A stretch of 64,000 bases of DNA from Bremia lactucae (Eukaryota > Oomycota > Peronosporomycetes > Peronosporales > Peronosporaceae): NCBI RefSeq assembly GCF_004359215.1, contig NC_090621.1:4975840-5039839 (forward strand), read 5' to 3'. Under the pieces are notes generated by a model, which was given only the letters and a program-made list of their open reading frames with translations, was not told where the DNA came from and searched no databases. The translations under genes and the position numbers were made by a program. This document shows, in pieces, positions 9,991 through 20,528 of this stretch. Numbering within the stretch: position 1 is the first letter of the stretch; the number at the start of each line of letters is the position of its first letter.

Positions 9991-10640
9991 GAAAGAACTC
10001 ACTCGAGTAAGGACATTTTAGCTCTTGCCGTCACGCATTAGCGGTAAGGTCAATGCGAGGATACGAATGTTGATTTAATCAACATTGAAGTTGACAAACT
10101 CAGTAATACAATAATGATATTACAGACTTTGACAACGATGCTAAAAGACTCAGCACCGAAAACAATAATATTAATGAGAACGATAATACCCTCAATAATG
10201 AGGAGATTAATATCTCCGCAGTGCGAGCCGGTCGCACTGAAACAGAAATAAAACCCAGTCAGCAGGTGATTTCCTGTTGGATAGAAAAGCAGTGGCCCGT
10301 TTTGTACAGGATTCCATTGCTGATGCGGTAGACCGATAGAAATAGAACTCTCACAAAAATGGAAGAGCAAAAATACTTTCATTTAATGTTAATGACCTAG
10401 TGGTACTGTCTACTGTAAACCTAAAAAACATGTAGTGACGAATGTAGGCAGTAATAAATTACTACCCAGGTCTATCGGCCCGTTTCGTGTACTACATCGC
10501 CAAGGCAATGTGTACACGATCGAGCTGCCTCTTAGTATGCGTACGCATCCTACGTCTTATGTTCAGCGTCTCCGCCGTACCATCAGTACGAGACTTCTTC
10601 CGGTTCCGGATTTCACCGGAACAGTCTAGGGCATTCACCA
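9991..10640 (+). pseudogene. Gypsy A integrase C-terminal tether
   Basis: An Asn/Asp-rich spacer (10060-10240) is followed by QSAGDFLLDRKAVARFVQDS and the GPF-type motif RSIGPFRVLHRQGNVYTIEL at 10474-10530, ending HPTSYVQRLRR. Families B and C carry the same spacer, with DFLL.R and FVQDSIADA. The opposite strand carries the C-terminal part of AO-1. Confidence 0.8.
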
Positions 10641-12282
10641 AAGCTTCATGGTTCCGAGCCAAAGCCGTATCTTCTCGGTACCGACTCTGATTGTCTTGAA
10701 TCAGACGATCCACTCATTTTTTCTCCAAGGGAATGATCTTCTGACGAGCTGTCACCATCTCGTTTTGAAGGAACTGATGTGTCCTCTCGTTCGCCAGTTG
10801 ATCCGTCGCAACCTGCACACAATTTTAATCTACCAACTGGTCACGAGAAACATTATTAGCCATCACCGCTAACTCGCGGCGACGGGATCGCTCGTGATCA
10901 GAATCCTTTCTCAAAAAATAAAGGGCGTGATCCGAATCATGATGTTGATTCGGGTTCGTCAAACGAGGCGAACCCGACCCCCCCCCTCCACATCCATTGA
11001 CGGATTCGAGTGGTGAGAAGCATTTTCTTGTTGAAAGCTTTTCGAACCACCCAGAGGTAAATAGAGTTCGAACGAGATATCTCGTTCGTTGGCGAGGGTA
11101 TCCACCCTCACATGATAGCTAGGAGCCTCGTTCCCAATTGATGTTGGACGTTCCAGGTTTCGTCTTGCAGTACGAACAGCCCCATCCTCCTTGACAGAAG
11201 GTCCATCGGAGAACGAGCGCTTTCCGCGCTCGTAATAGGATTGGAGGTTCTCAATCCCTTCACGCATCTCGTAAGAGATGAGCGTTCTCCAATGAAGATC
11301 TTTAAGAAATATGCTTTCTTTTGGGGCATGACCTGCACCCTTAAAACAGCAGGAGCATGGGTCCCCCCACGAGAGGCAAGGAATCCCTGTCTCCTAAGAC
11401 AAACAGTACAGCTTATATCATGCACCGACTACGGTCTGTTTCTCGAACCGCTCACGGAAAGCATTTAGCTTGTCAAGCCAGACCTCACGGCCTATTTTTG
11501 TACATGCTGTATAAAAGCTGTCGAAGTTTAGCGCAAAGGTTTGACATCCTTTGTCAGCTTAGAGGAGTACCACCGATGCCGGAAAAGGCATCGGTGAGGA
11601 ATTTCGTCTCATCCTCACCGGGCATGTGAAACCTGGATGAGTTGAATAGCGGAATATGACATCGATCGTTGTTCATACAGACCAACGAATGAGGTTTCTC
11701 CTAGAGGGCAACCAAGGCCGATTTTCAGGAGCGAACCGCAACGTATTGCGATCCCTCTCGTGTTGGCTCATGTTAACGTCAACGTTAACTTAGCCCTTGG
11801 AGCGATCTCTAGAATCACTCCCTTCCTGGTGATGCAAACTATCACCACCAGCAGCACTCTTCCCCTCGCGACCACTTAATTTTCTGGGTGACGCATGCTA
11901 ACGTTACCAGAGTGGTCATCGCTCACGGAGTCATCGGATGATGACTCCTCACCAAAGAGGTTCGACGAGTCGAATAACCTCGTCATCACCCCTCTAGTTG
12001 TCACGTTAGAACCTGAAGGCTTAACGGACTCGGCCCCGGGTGATCCAGCGGCCTTTACAGTAGACACTGAGTCCGGCGATGCCGGTGACTTGGTCCACTC
12101 ACCTACAGTCGGTGTAGCAGATGACTTGTCATCGTCACCTCCAATGGGAGTAGGTGACGTATTCCCCGCAGTAGACGTATTAGCGTCCATTGATAAATTT
12201 CATTACCAACAGCTGCACTGTACCGTGCAGCTGTCAGCTTTGCGGCCTCACGGGCCACGCGCACAGACTTATTAGTCGCCAT
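10490..12282 (-). pseudogene. AO-1a: antisense ORF of gypsy A, broken
   Basis: Extra gene on the strand opposite to pol, inside the element between pol and the 3' LTR. The start at 12282 reads MATNKSVRVAREAAKLTAAR, followed by a Ser/Asp/Gly-rich acidic region (12190-11876). A central part reads VWLDKLNAFRERFEKQ, then IPCLSWGDPCSCCFKG and SYEMREGIENLQSYYERG. It crosses the chromodomain (TLANERDISFELYLPLGG) and ends in a coiled-coil-like tail with SGEIRNRKKSRTDGTAE near 10600. Copies at 56565-54900 (-) and 57181-58999 (+) align with it, including in parts that do not overlap pol. Stops and frameshifts break it here. Function unknown; not gag, since gypsy C has a separate gag. Confidence 0.65.
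10960..11190 (+). pseudogene. Gypsy A integrase chromodomain
   Basis: Chromatin-binding domain that targets the integrase. Seen from about 11010: EKHFLVESFSNHPEV, then RTRYLVRWRGYPPSHDS, a stop where WEPRSQL expects Trp, then EPRSQLMLDVPGFVLQYE. All aromatic-cage-type positions up to the stop are present. The entire domain is overlapped antisense by AO-1a. Pol ends shortly after 11190. Confidence 0.86.
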
Positions 12283-12412
12283 GTTGATTTCGGTCAAAAT
12301 CAATTTATGAAAATAAAATCGGAATTATTGTTAAAATCAACATACAAAAATTAAAGGGAAAGACATAATAGTATATCGTTTCACCCTACATCAGTCACTA
12401 TGGTGACTGTTG

Positions 12413-12428
12413 GTTAAGTGGTGGTGAG
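12413..12428 (+). promoter_or_regulatory. Candidate polypurine tract of gypsy A
   Basis: GTTAAGTGGTGGTGAG lies directly before TGTAACGGGG, in the position of the plus-strand primer of an LTR element. Families E and C have purine-rich tracts at the same place before TGTAACGGG. It orients the element as +. Confidence 0.5.
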
Positions 12429-12720
12429 TGTAACGGGGTCCCGTTACACAAGTATTATATCCTATAGGAGGAATAGGAAATAATATTTCCTATGAGAGGA
12501 AATAAATGAAGAAGTTTAAAATTATTATCTTTATTAATTTTGACTTCAATAGTTCCATTAATACCAAATTTGGTAATATTGATGCAATTAGACATTAGTT
12601 CTATTGATTGGTTGATTTAAGTTTAAATCAACCCCGCCAATCGGTTTAAGACACGATTGTGCGGTGCGCAAGAAGGTGCCATACCTTGTTACTTATTAAT
12701 ATAATAGGTTCAGTAGTAAG
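12429..12720 (+). repeat. LTR2 copy, 3' LTR of gypsy A
   Basis: Starts with the palindrome TGTAACGGGGTCCCGTTACA, then an AT-rich body (TTATTAATTTTGACTT, TTTGGTAATATTGATGC) and GTGCGGTGCGCAAG. The same sequence occurs at 19007-19234 and 52225-52495, all on +. The right end is uncertain. 12721-12954 shows nothing else recognisable and may be more LTR. Confidence 0.6.
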
Positions 12721-12954
12721 TAGAAGATCGTTTCGTAGGAATGTGAATAGATTAATACAGTCTTACCTTTTCTCTATTCTAAGGCCTTAGTCTAGACCTT
12801 TACTCTGAAGACCCTTAGCTTCTTAAGAAATCGTCCTCGGTACCTTTGTGTACGTGAAGCTTCGAGGCACCTATCCTACACTGTAATCAGTGTATGATTA
12901 ACTAGTACTGGTCAGCACTAGTGAAATGTGCCTTGTTACACAAAAAAACCTTGG

Positions 12955-13110
12955 GAAAACGAGCGCTTCGTGAGCTCGTAAAAGAATTGTAAGCTATCAA
13001 TCCCTTCGCGCTTCTCAGAAGAGATGCACGTCCTCCAGTGAGAGTCTCTAAGGGAGTACGCAATTCTAGGGGCATGGGCTTCACCCTAAAGCAGCAGGAG
13101 ACGCGGGAAG
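12955..13110 (-). pseudogene. AO-1 fragment
   Basis: Minus-strand codons read GEAHAPRIAYSLRDSHWRTC and SSEKREGIDSLQFFYEL, the central block of AO-1 (AO-1a has GAGHAPKESIFLKDLHWRTL and SYEMREGIENLQSYYERG). No pol sequence flanks it, so this piece is separated from its element. Confidence 0.65.
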
Positions 13111-13499
13111 TGCGACGTCTTTAGACGTGCTACATGTGAGTGCTTACTTACTCGCTTTCCTACCGAGCTTAAATATAGCCATGACGGAGGCTATGGACGT
13201 TTTCGTTTATTTAATCCAGAAAAGGAGATTTCCTTCCTCTTTGCCCTCATATGTGTTAACACTGACAGCAAGAGGGCGAGCCTTAGGCTCCGGATCAGGT
13301 ACAGGATTGTACCGAGTTCCGCTAAGTGATCCTTTGCTGCCCGATAAGAGAGGATTCATATTAAGTCTTTAGGCCTTGCATCAAGAACATCTGGGCCTGG
13401 GAAAGGTTGTGATCTATGTGATCGAGCCCATACAAAGTTCTGAGCTTCTTATATGCTACTCGTTTCGCTTTGAAAGTTTGGGGAAGATATCCATGCCAG
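13111..13499. other. Unassigned interval
   Basis: Contains an 81-codon plus-strand frame (13127-13372) with a hydrophobic start and a Gly/Ser-rich end. I see no family motif, no second copy in the window and no ribosomal or tRNA features. Most likely degraded retroelement sequence. Confidence 0.3.
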
Positions 13500-13915
13500 A
13501 AGAGGCTAAATTTAATTAATTATCAAGTGTAAATTGCCTGCGAGTGCTTCCAGGTGTAGCGAAGCTACTTCGCTCCTCTATACTTAAAGAGTCGCTTAGT
13601 TCTATAGTCTTAAGAAGTTTAACAACTTCGTAAGTCGTACAAGCTCGTATAACTTAATGAATCCTAGTTCAAGGGACCAATGGTTCGTAGACCTGAGCGA
13701 TATCTATGCTTGCGAGTGTGTACATGCGGCTTTGTACTATCACAGATCATTGGCAAGCCTTAGTAACGCATTTGACGGTTTTAGATCAAACGGGGAACTG
13801 AACTATATTTAATATTACGACCTTACTCTAATTTCATTTAAATATAATTTTGGCCTCCAGATCTTTATCTGAGCAATTTTGTCATAAAACGGTGGGTTAA
13901 GACGAGAGAGATCAG
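13500..13915 (-). repeat. LTR3 copy, inverted
   Basis: Reverse complement of most of 26074-26560. Shared blocks include GTACAAGCTCGTA, AATCCTAGTTCAAGGG, a TTTTGGCC..CA stretch and GGGGAACTGAA. The other copy follows gypsy I, so this is the LTR of that family in minus orientation, without adjacent coding sequence. Confidence 0.6.
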
Positions 13916-14084
13916 ATATTAATCTCCAAGATGTTCCATTCCTCGGACTATATTGATGAGGAGTCATCTTGTAATGACTCCGATCTAAAGAGCCCCCGTA
14001 CCGGGAATGCTAAAATGTACCACCAGGAACGAAGGATTGTAAAGATCACTTCAACAGAATGTTAGTCTGCAACTTAGCATTAAC

Positions 14085-14300
14085 CAAAGGAACGGAGACC
14101 GCAATTCGTTGCGGTTCGCTCCCGAAAAGAGTCTTGGTTGCCTGCAAAGGGCAACTTGGTTCGTTGGTCTGCTATGACCAACGAACGGTATATGACCAAC
14201 GAGCGGTATAAGATCCCGTCGTCACTCATCCAGACTTCACAGTTTGGTGACAACAAAAACGAATTCTTCATCGATGCGTTTTTGGCATCGATGTTACACT
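14085..14300 (+). pseudogene. AO-1 fragment
   Basis: Plus-strand codons resemble the segment of AO-1a at 11760-11580 (LRFAPE, WLPS, a Phe/Asp-rich FFIDAF block). It includes an 18-bp tandem duplication at 14173-14208. With the 12955 fragment it gives two detached pieces of AO-1 within 1.4 kb. Confidence 0.5.
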
Positions 14301-14479
14301 TGGACGCGTGCTAAGGATGCAACTCCTTTTAGTTTTACGCTTCGGGAGCATTCATACAGAATGTGCAAATCGTAGGCTGCGAGACCTAGTTTGACAAACT
14401 GGTTATGGCATGTGACAGGATTGAAAACAGGTACTTAGTTGGTGCACCCTATAAGTTGCACCGCTCGTCCAAGTAGGCA

Positions 14480-15180
14480 GGTTTACCTTGCCTCTCGTGG
14501 GGTGTGATTTGCCAAAACATCATCTGACTAGCATGTTTGTCCCATCTAATCAGATTTCTCGCACACGATCACGATATTTAGCGGCTCGTCAGGGTAGACC
14601 GATCCTAGGAGACTACGCCCAGGAGTTAAGAGCTCTTTTTGCCGCTATACATCAAGGCCGAGGGCAAGAAGTGGTTAAATTATTCGTTCATAATGGAAGA
14701 CCTTAATGCGGGGGTTGCCCAAACGGAATTGTACCAATCTCATCCCGTTACTTTAGAAGCGGCAATTGCCATGGGGTTACGCGCTGAGTTCGACTTTAAG
14801 TCCTCTCGCGTTGGTACGCAGAAATATTGGAAAGCCCGTCGAGCGCATCAGATTTGTCTATTAGTAAGGAGAAGAAAAGCTGTGGAATAGCATTCAAACA
14901 TCGTAGATGTTATATGCGAGAAAGCACTAAGCACTTGCGCCCGGCTTGTCCGTTGCGCAATTCGCGCAAAGCTCGAAGCATCAATCCCACCTTATACCAG
15001 AAAGCTGTACGGTGCGGGAAACGCCGAGTGGGGCCGGGCGGTCTACTGGGGAAGAACTAGGGTCGGTAAACCATTAGGAGGAGAGGATAAACAGGGCTTA
15101 GTTACAAAGACCTCTGTGCTTAATGGTATGGGACGTGAATGCAAGCCCGGCTTGTTTGTCACTAAGTCAACTTTAAGGCT
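14480..15180 (+). pseudogene. Family D gag, truncated
   Basis: Retrotransposon capsid precursor. Frames read MFVPSNQISRTRSRYLAARQ, GRPILGDYAQELRALFAAI, then NAGVAQTELYQSHPVTLEAA and AIAMGLRAEFDFKSSRVGTQ. A ruined CCHC knuckle follows near 14905 (RRCYMR ... HLRPACPLRN). The minus-strand copy at 45001-45764 is the same family and leads into a protease. Here gag is cut at about 15180 by the E-1 chromodomain. Confidence 0.83.
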
Positions 15181-15189
15181 TTGACAAGA

Positions 15190-15320
15190 CATGGTGAATT
15201 TTCGGGTATCCTCTCCACTGGACGAGGATTTGATGCTTCTTCCTCACGGAGCGGTGGGCAAGCAAACTTTTAGCAAGGAAGCGTTGATTCCCATCCGCAT
15301 CCAATCAGTGCAGGCGGCGC
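15190..15320 (-). pseudogene. E-1 integrase chromodomain, partial
   Basis: Minus strand reads GNQRFLAKSLLAHRSV, then KKHQILVQWRGYPK, the first half of a chromodomain; the same block is complete in E-7 at 50570-50768. The second half (FDSWEPSDVPG) is missing at the junction with gag D. Confidence 0.78.
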
Positions 15321-16245
15321 TCGATAGGAGTGGCGATTTTGCCCACATAATCGCTGCTGCCTTTCCCGCGATCGTTCAGTTGCAGGCATTAAGCGCTGCT
15401 GAACGACGCATTGGGGATTTCGAGGGTCAAGTCTTGCTACTGACCTCGGCTTCATGATGCTCGCGCGAAAAATCGTCAGGGTTACGAACGCTTGAAACTT
15501 CGGCTGGACATCTTTAAGAAGTTAATGCTGAGGAACCGTATTACGCGCGTGGTATCTCTCGCTCTCCGAGTCCGTTACGTTCTCATGGGAAGAGAAGGTC
15601 GGAGGCAAGTCTTTCGCCTTCCTCATTTCCCCCATCTGTTTAATACTGAACCCATGGTCGGTGTCACCAACAGTCTCCTTAGACTGATGGGAATATGTGA
15701 CCTCATCTGGGTCCACATACCGTTTGAGACGACCCACGTAAAAGACGGGGTGCATCTTCATATATGGCGGGAGGGTGAGCCTATAATTTAGGTCTTTGAC
15801 CTTCTCGACCACAGTAAATGGCCCAATGTAACGTAGCAATAATTTTAAGTACCCCCAGGTAGTACAAAAATTGCGATTTTAGGTAGAGTAACAGTACTTA
15901 ACAGTACTTTATGTCGAACACTTAAGCATTCATTATTTTTGCGACCATTTCAGTCAGCATTCTTTTGTTTATCTTGTGCGCTTGCCGTTGCGCCACGGTC
16001 ACGGACTTTTCGTGGGATGGCTAATCGCTCATCCACAAAGTGTTAAGCCTCGCTCAGGCTTTTAGCATTCAACTCGCCTATGACATCGCCGGAATCGTTC
16101 GTAGGACGTAGTTGTAAGCAACGAAACATCGCTATTGTGTGAGAGCACATGCATTCCTTGCCGTGACTACATACTGACCACTGCCAACCCGGCAGGGTCA
16201 CTAAGGCAAGTTTCGTCGTTGAGATGATACCCTCGCGGGTCATCG
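15321..16245 (-). pseudogene. E-1 integrase C-terminal region
   Basis: Frame 15839-15522 reads LRYIGPFTVVEKVKDLNYRL, then MHPVFYVGRLKRYVDPDEVT, the GPY/F-type module that follows gypsy integrase cores. Upstream, 16249-15850 holds the linker with AQDKQK and RNGRKNNE, frameshifted. Matching regions: E-4 34340-34840 and E-7 49800-50200. Confidence 0.85.
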
Positions 16246-17040
16246 TCATATTGACGAAGCTATGTCCCTCTTTCGCACCGAGCGTAGTGAGGGGCCCTCC
16301 CCCACTAAAACTCGGGCGCGCACAAACGAGACTGGCATCCGAGGATGGAGCAGTCCGTTAATATAAAACGGTGTCTCACCCGTACTGGCGTGGACACTGT
16401 TATTTATAGCGAACTCCACAAAGGGCAATTGCTTGCTCCACTCTTTGGGAGTTGCTATAGTGCGCAAGACATCCGCCACGACCCGATTGGCACGTTCTGT
16501 TTGGCCATCGGTCTGGGGATGATCTGCGGTCGACATGTGGAGCTTGCTACCTAGCAGCTCAAACACTTGTCGCCAAAGCCCGGACATAAAACGTGGAGCC
16601 CGGTCCGATACTATGGACTCGGGCATCCCGTGTAGTCGGTTAACATGATCCAGAAAAGAGAACCTACTCCTTGCGTGCGACCGATGTTTTACATGATGCT
16701 AAATGCATCATTTTGCTCAGTCTGTCTGCGAAGACGACGAGCCCCGTATGACCCTTGTGATCAAGCGGCATGCCAAAACATGAAGTCCAGACTTAATGAT
16801 TTCCAACAATCCATTGGAATTGGTACCGGCTTCAGTGGCGCACTGCTGGACGGTGCAGGCTTAATGCGCTGACACTGTTCGCAAAAGCGAATATAGTTGG
16901 CCACCCATTTTTATAGGTGTGGCCACCAAAATTCCCCTGACACTCGTAAGAATGTCTTTTCACGGCCCAGATACCCACTAGATGGTGCATCATAGAGCTC
17001 GTGAAGGACATTAGCTTGAGACTGTGTCAGGAGGAAAATA
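16246..17040 (-). pseudogene. E-1 integrase H2C2 finger and core
   Basis: Frame 16626-16246 reads MPESIVSDRAPRFMSGLWRQ (second Asp of the triad), ADHPQTDGQTERANRVVADV (catalytic Glu), QLPFVEFAINNSVHASTGET. Upstream on the minus strand, YDAPSSGYLGREKTFLRVSG and CEQCQRIKPAPSS give the zinc finger (17000-16840). The first Asp region is frameshifted near 16760. Close to E-4 at 34844-35835. Confidence 0.88.
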
Positions 17041-17900
17041 GATTCTCAAGGGATCACAAGGTGACAGATGATGCCACAACAGGCCATCGCTGTAGCTATA
17101 GCGATTAAGTTTAGCTTGCAGGTGCCACAGAAGGGAATTATTTCGTCCACCGAAGTGATCGAACAGCAGGCGACAGTGGTCGTCCTGACTGTAACTCTCT
17201 TGTATATCAGCGGCTAATGAGCTCGCTACGTGGTATTCTTTATGGCTGCCAACGTTGACGGCTGAAATTGTGCTTTAGCACTACACACACTTTTCCTGGT
17301 GTGTTACCTCGAAATCTGGTCTGCGCGATAAAGCGTCAGCCAAGACATTCGACTTACTCGGCTTGTATTCAACTTTGAAATTAAATTCAGAGAAGAGTGT
17401 AAGCCTTCTTGCCATTCGAGACGAGAATTGCGGTGAGGTTTTAGCAGTCCGCAGTGAAGCGTGATCCGTATAAATCACAAATGGTTCGGTCCCCAACAGA
17501 TGCACTCGAAACTTAACAAGAGCATACTTTATTGAAAGTAGCTCCTTGTCATGCACAGGGTAATTTTTTTGTTCCCCATCTTTAAAAGGCGGGACTGATA
17601 GGAGATGATACGGTCAACGCCGTCGTCATCCTTTTGCATGAGCGCGCTGCCGATTGGAGAATTACTTGCATCGCAGACGACGCTAAAGGGCTTATCGGTG
17701 TTGGCAATATCAAGACCGGTGCCTCAACAGGATATTGCTTCACTGGTGTGAACGCATCATCTTGTTCTTTCAACCAAACCCATTCTGCGTGCTTCTTAAG
17801 AAGATCAGACAACTGTTAAGTTTGCTCAGCATTATTCTTGCTATATGTATGCAAGTAATTAGCGAGCCATAAAAATTGGCGCAAATACCTAACCTAAATT
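17041..17900 (-). pseudogene. E-1 RNase H and end of RT
   Basis: Frame 17556-17281: MHDKELLSIKYALVKFRVHL, PFVIYTDHASLRTAKTSPQF, SNVLADALSRRPDFEV, an RNase H C-terminus with Glu and Asp ligands. Frame 17812-17582 holds the RT thumb (LSDLLKKHAEWVWLKEQDDA) and VEAPVLILP, then a frameshifted first-Asp block. RT codons end near 17895 against LTR1 pieces; palm and fingers are gone. Confidence 0.86.
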
Positions 17901-17959
17901 GATTACAGTGAGGGTGGGGCGCCTCGACTACTCACGTACAGAGTAGCTAAGAAGTCTAA

Positions 17960-18525
17960 GCAGTTAAAGGTAAATGCTAAGGCTTTAGAATACAGAAAAA
18001 GTAAACTGTACGAATATATTAAGTTCCTACGTAACGATCTTCTATCTACTAATGAATTATTATAATATAAGTATCTACGTTTTGTAACCAATCAATAGAT
18101 GCCACCTCTGTAAATGTGCACCACTACGTTGCGAGCGTGTTGTTCCGAATACCTCGGATTCGCTAGCCGTCTTCCCTTTTAATGTGAATACACCTATGTG
18201 CATCACATACACGACGGTGGGTCACTTTGTGCACCACACCTAAGTGGAGGTCTAAGTACTTCATATGAAGTAATTGACCATCCCGTTAAGTACACCAAGT
18301 GTACTTAATGAATTGACAAACAAAAAGCAACTTTTGCCCGTTACGCGTCATCTTTTCTATGTAAATATGCTTATGTATATCACATACACAAGGGTGGGTC
18401 ATTATGTGATCCTTACCCTAGTGGCAGGTCATAGTACTTCATATAAAGTAATTGACTTCCCACTAAGTGTACTTAATGGGTTTGTAACTTTAGGCCATTT
18501 AGTCCGTAACAGCTCTAGATTCGCC
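17960..18525 (-). repeat. Two overlapping LTR1 pieces
   Basis: Two minus-oriented LTR1 segments lie in tandem (about 18090-18350 and 18350-18515). Each has ATCACATACAC..GGGTGGGTCA, an AGTACTTCATAT..AGTAATTGAC block and a CACTAAGTGTACTTAATG-type stretch; the first ends near GCCCGTTAC. The full LTR1 is seen at 51782-52224 and 28472-28917. Confidence 0.6.
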
Positions 18526-18539
18526 CGCCTATAGCTGTG

Positions 18540-18889
18540 CTCTCATAGCTGTGACGTCACGAAAACGGTCACCCGTCTTTTCGTGCGCAATGTGTATTAG
18601 GAAGTAAGTTTAAGGCTGGTCTGTGTTGAATTTAAATAAAATATTAAGGGTTTTATCCAATGGTCAGATGCATCTCTGTAGATGCGCTTCCCTACGTGGC
18701 GAGCATTTTCATTTAATATACCTTCACTCGCAGATGACGTTAGTCCCAGACGTCATCCCTGAAACGTAAATCCACCTGCGCATCACTTACCCAAGGATGT
18801 GTAACTAAATGAACTTCAAACGGGCGACAGGTCAATTAATTTTACACGAATGAAGTAACATAAGGCAGCTAGCCCGTTACACTACTAAC
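18540..18889 (-). repeat. LTR1 copy with adjoining polypurine tract
   Basis: LTR of family E on the minus strand, starting TGTAACGGGCTAGC at 18889. The minus strand just outside (18890-18910) reads CCGAGAGAGTGGTTAGTAG, a purine-rich tract in the same place as GAGTGGCGTGG before the E-7 LTR1. So this is a 3' LTR whose element has been lost beyond about 18960. Confidence 0.6.
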
Positions 18890-18990
18890 CACTCTCTCGG
18901 CGCAAAGGCGCCATTCCGTCTCGTAATTATAAGAATTCTCTTCTGCTGTAAGCAGTATGATTTTGATATATACTATCACACGGTTTTAGA

Positions 18991-19006
18991 AAATTGAAAT
19001 GGGGGG
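18991..19006 (+). promoter_or_regulatory. Polypurine tract before LTR2
   Basis: AAATTGAAATGGGGGG ends exactly at the TGTA start of an LTR2. This is the clearest polypurine tract in the window and fixes the LTR2 orientation as +. Confidence 0.6.
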
Positions 19007-19234
19007 TGTATCGTTACATAAATATTATTTTATACAAGAGGATATATATATATTATTTCCAATAACAGGAAAAAAACAAAGAAGTACATTTTTATTATCT
19101 CTATTAATTTTGACTTAATAGTTCCAATACAACCGAAATTGGTAATATTGACGCAATAAGACATCAGTTTTATTGATTGGTTGATTTAATATTGAGTCAA
19201 CCCCGCCAATCGTCACAAGACACGATTGTGCGGT
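19007..19234 (+). repeat. LTR2 copy
   Basis: Begins TGTATCGTTACATAAATATT, a decayed form of the TGTAACGGGG palindrome, followed by the shared body (TATTAATTTTGACTTAATAG, TTGGTAATATTGACGC, CAACCCCGCCAATCG) and GTGCGGTGCGCAAG. Cut at about 19235 by E-2. Confidence 0.65.
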
Positions 19235-19790
19235 GCGCAAGAACCAGCGTGCAAGACGCGTGAGTACTTCATCGACCACTGAAGGTTCGGGAAATGCAGG
19301 TGCGCAGTAGGGCGGTATGCCCTACTGACGCTGATTCTGAAGCTAACTCTAAGTTCAGTGTTATCGATCAAATGGGCAGCATAGTCCCTGAGGTGCTGAA
19401 TTTTTGAAATTTCGAACCTCAATCCTGCTTGTCTTAAGCGCTCGAGTACGAGGTTATGACCATGTGATGACCCTCCTTGTGGATTCGGATGCATCACAGA
19501 ATATTGTGAAACTCGCGGCTCTTAAACACAGACCGGGTGATGTATGAGTCCCTTTGCCAGGATAGCAAGCTAAAAGAGGCGTCCTTTCGTTTTGCGAACG
19601 TTAAGTCTGAAGGTGTTCAAATTAAACTCTGCCTTCAGTTTAAGTGACTCATCCTGTCGAGAGAAGTTCACGGTGCTAGGTATGGAGAGTCCGTATGACC
19701 TCATTTTAGGCATGCCATGGTTGGCAAGACGCCGACCATGAACAGATTGGCGTACACGTGCAGTTGCTAACTCTTAGCAGGACACCGGAA
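19235..19790 (+). pseudogene. E-2 gag end and protease
   Basis: Starts in the gag-protease junction (NQRARR, STSSTTEG). The retropepsin near 19460 reads MTLLVDSDASQNIVKLAALK; the active site is D-S-D instead of D-S-G. Further codons resemble LGMESPYDLILGMPW (19680-19715), the second protease motif. E-6 at 47104-47640 and E-3 at 32370-32061 are the same region. Several stops. Confidence 0.78.
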
Positions 19791-20528
19791 AAGGATGTGC
19801 TCCTACGAGAGGCCTATACAACTGATGTTGTGTCGAACATAGTTGAGGGTGCGTTAACGGGATGTCAAACGTAACCAGCTTGGAGAGACTGGTGTAGTGA
19901 GAAGGACGAGGACAAGTAGTCATGCGTCTAATTGTCCTGCACAGAGCCGAGAGCTTGTGGCAGCGGATAGCGAGCTGACATGAAGGAAAGCGTCGCAAGA
20001 ACCGGCACAGAGCCTAGAGCCTGGTGCTGTTGGAAGGGGTGCGTTAGCCACAAGTGCAACGGCACCCGCTTCCCAGAAAAAGGTCGTGGTGACTCGAAGA
20101 ACGAGTACCCGACAGATTAAGACGATCAAAGGCACGTCTAAACGAGCGACCTTGTGATCAGTCTTTAATAAAGATGACGAACGAGGTGTTCGAGGCCGTC
20201 AAAGACGAAATTGCGGAGGCATCCTCAGTTGAGGTGCTCCGGCAAGTCTTTAAATCTGCCGAGGAGATAGTAAATCTCCCGGAGATGTCGTGGGATCTGT
20301 TCCTTGCCGAATTAAAGGAAGGAAAGATCCACGAAATTGTCGCACCAGTTCCGGGAGAGAACTTGGTGGACTGTTGCTTGTCGTCCACAATGGACTAGAG
20401 CGTCCTAGAAACGGACAAAAAGTAACGGTTCGCTGCTCAAGGCTGGAAATCCTTGAAAGACAGTCCGTTCTTTGAGGTTCTGTGGAAACATCGCGATGTG
20501 TTCCCAGAAGAAGTGCCGAGCCGCCAAC
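19791..20528 (+). pseudogene. E-2 protease-RT linker and RT start
   Basis: Frame 20174-20398 reads NEVFEAVKDEIAEASSVEVL and PEMSWDLFLAELKEGKIHEI, an acidic helical linker. After a frameshift FFEVLWKHRDVFPEEVPSRQ opens the RT. The RT is cut at 20528 by family-G copy H in opposite orientation. The same linker is at 42153-42960 (+) and 32060-31400 (-). Confidence 0.75.

Noticed and set aside
13127..13372. 81-codon secreted-protein-like frame (hydrophobic start), possible effector
   Set aside because: No cleavage-site context, no RxLR, no second domain and surrounded by LTR and AO-1 debris; chance frame is more likely.
17960..18525. CRISPR-like or satellite array because of repeated ATCACATACAC blocks
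   Set aside because: Only two overlapping units, both recognisable as LTR1 pieces.
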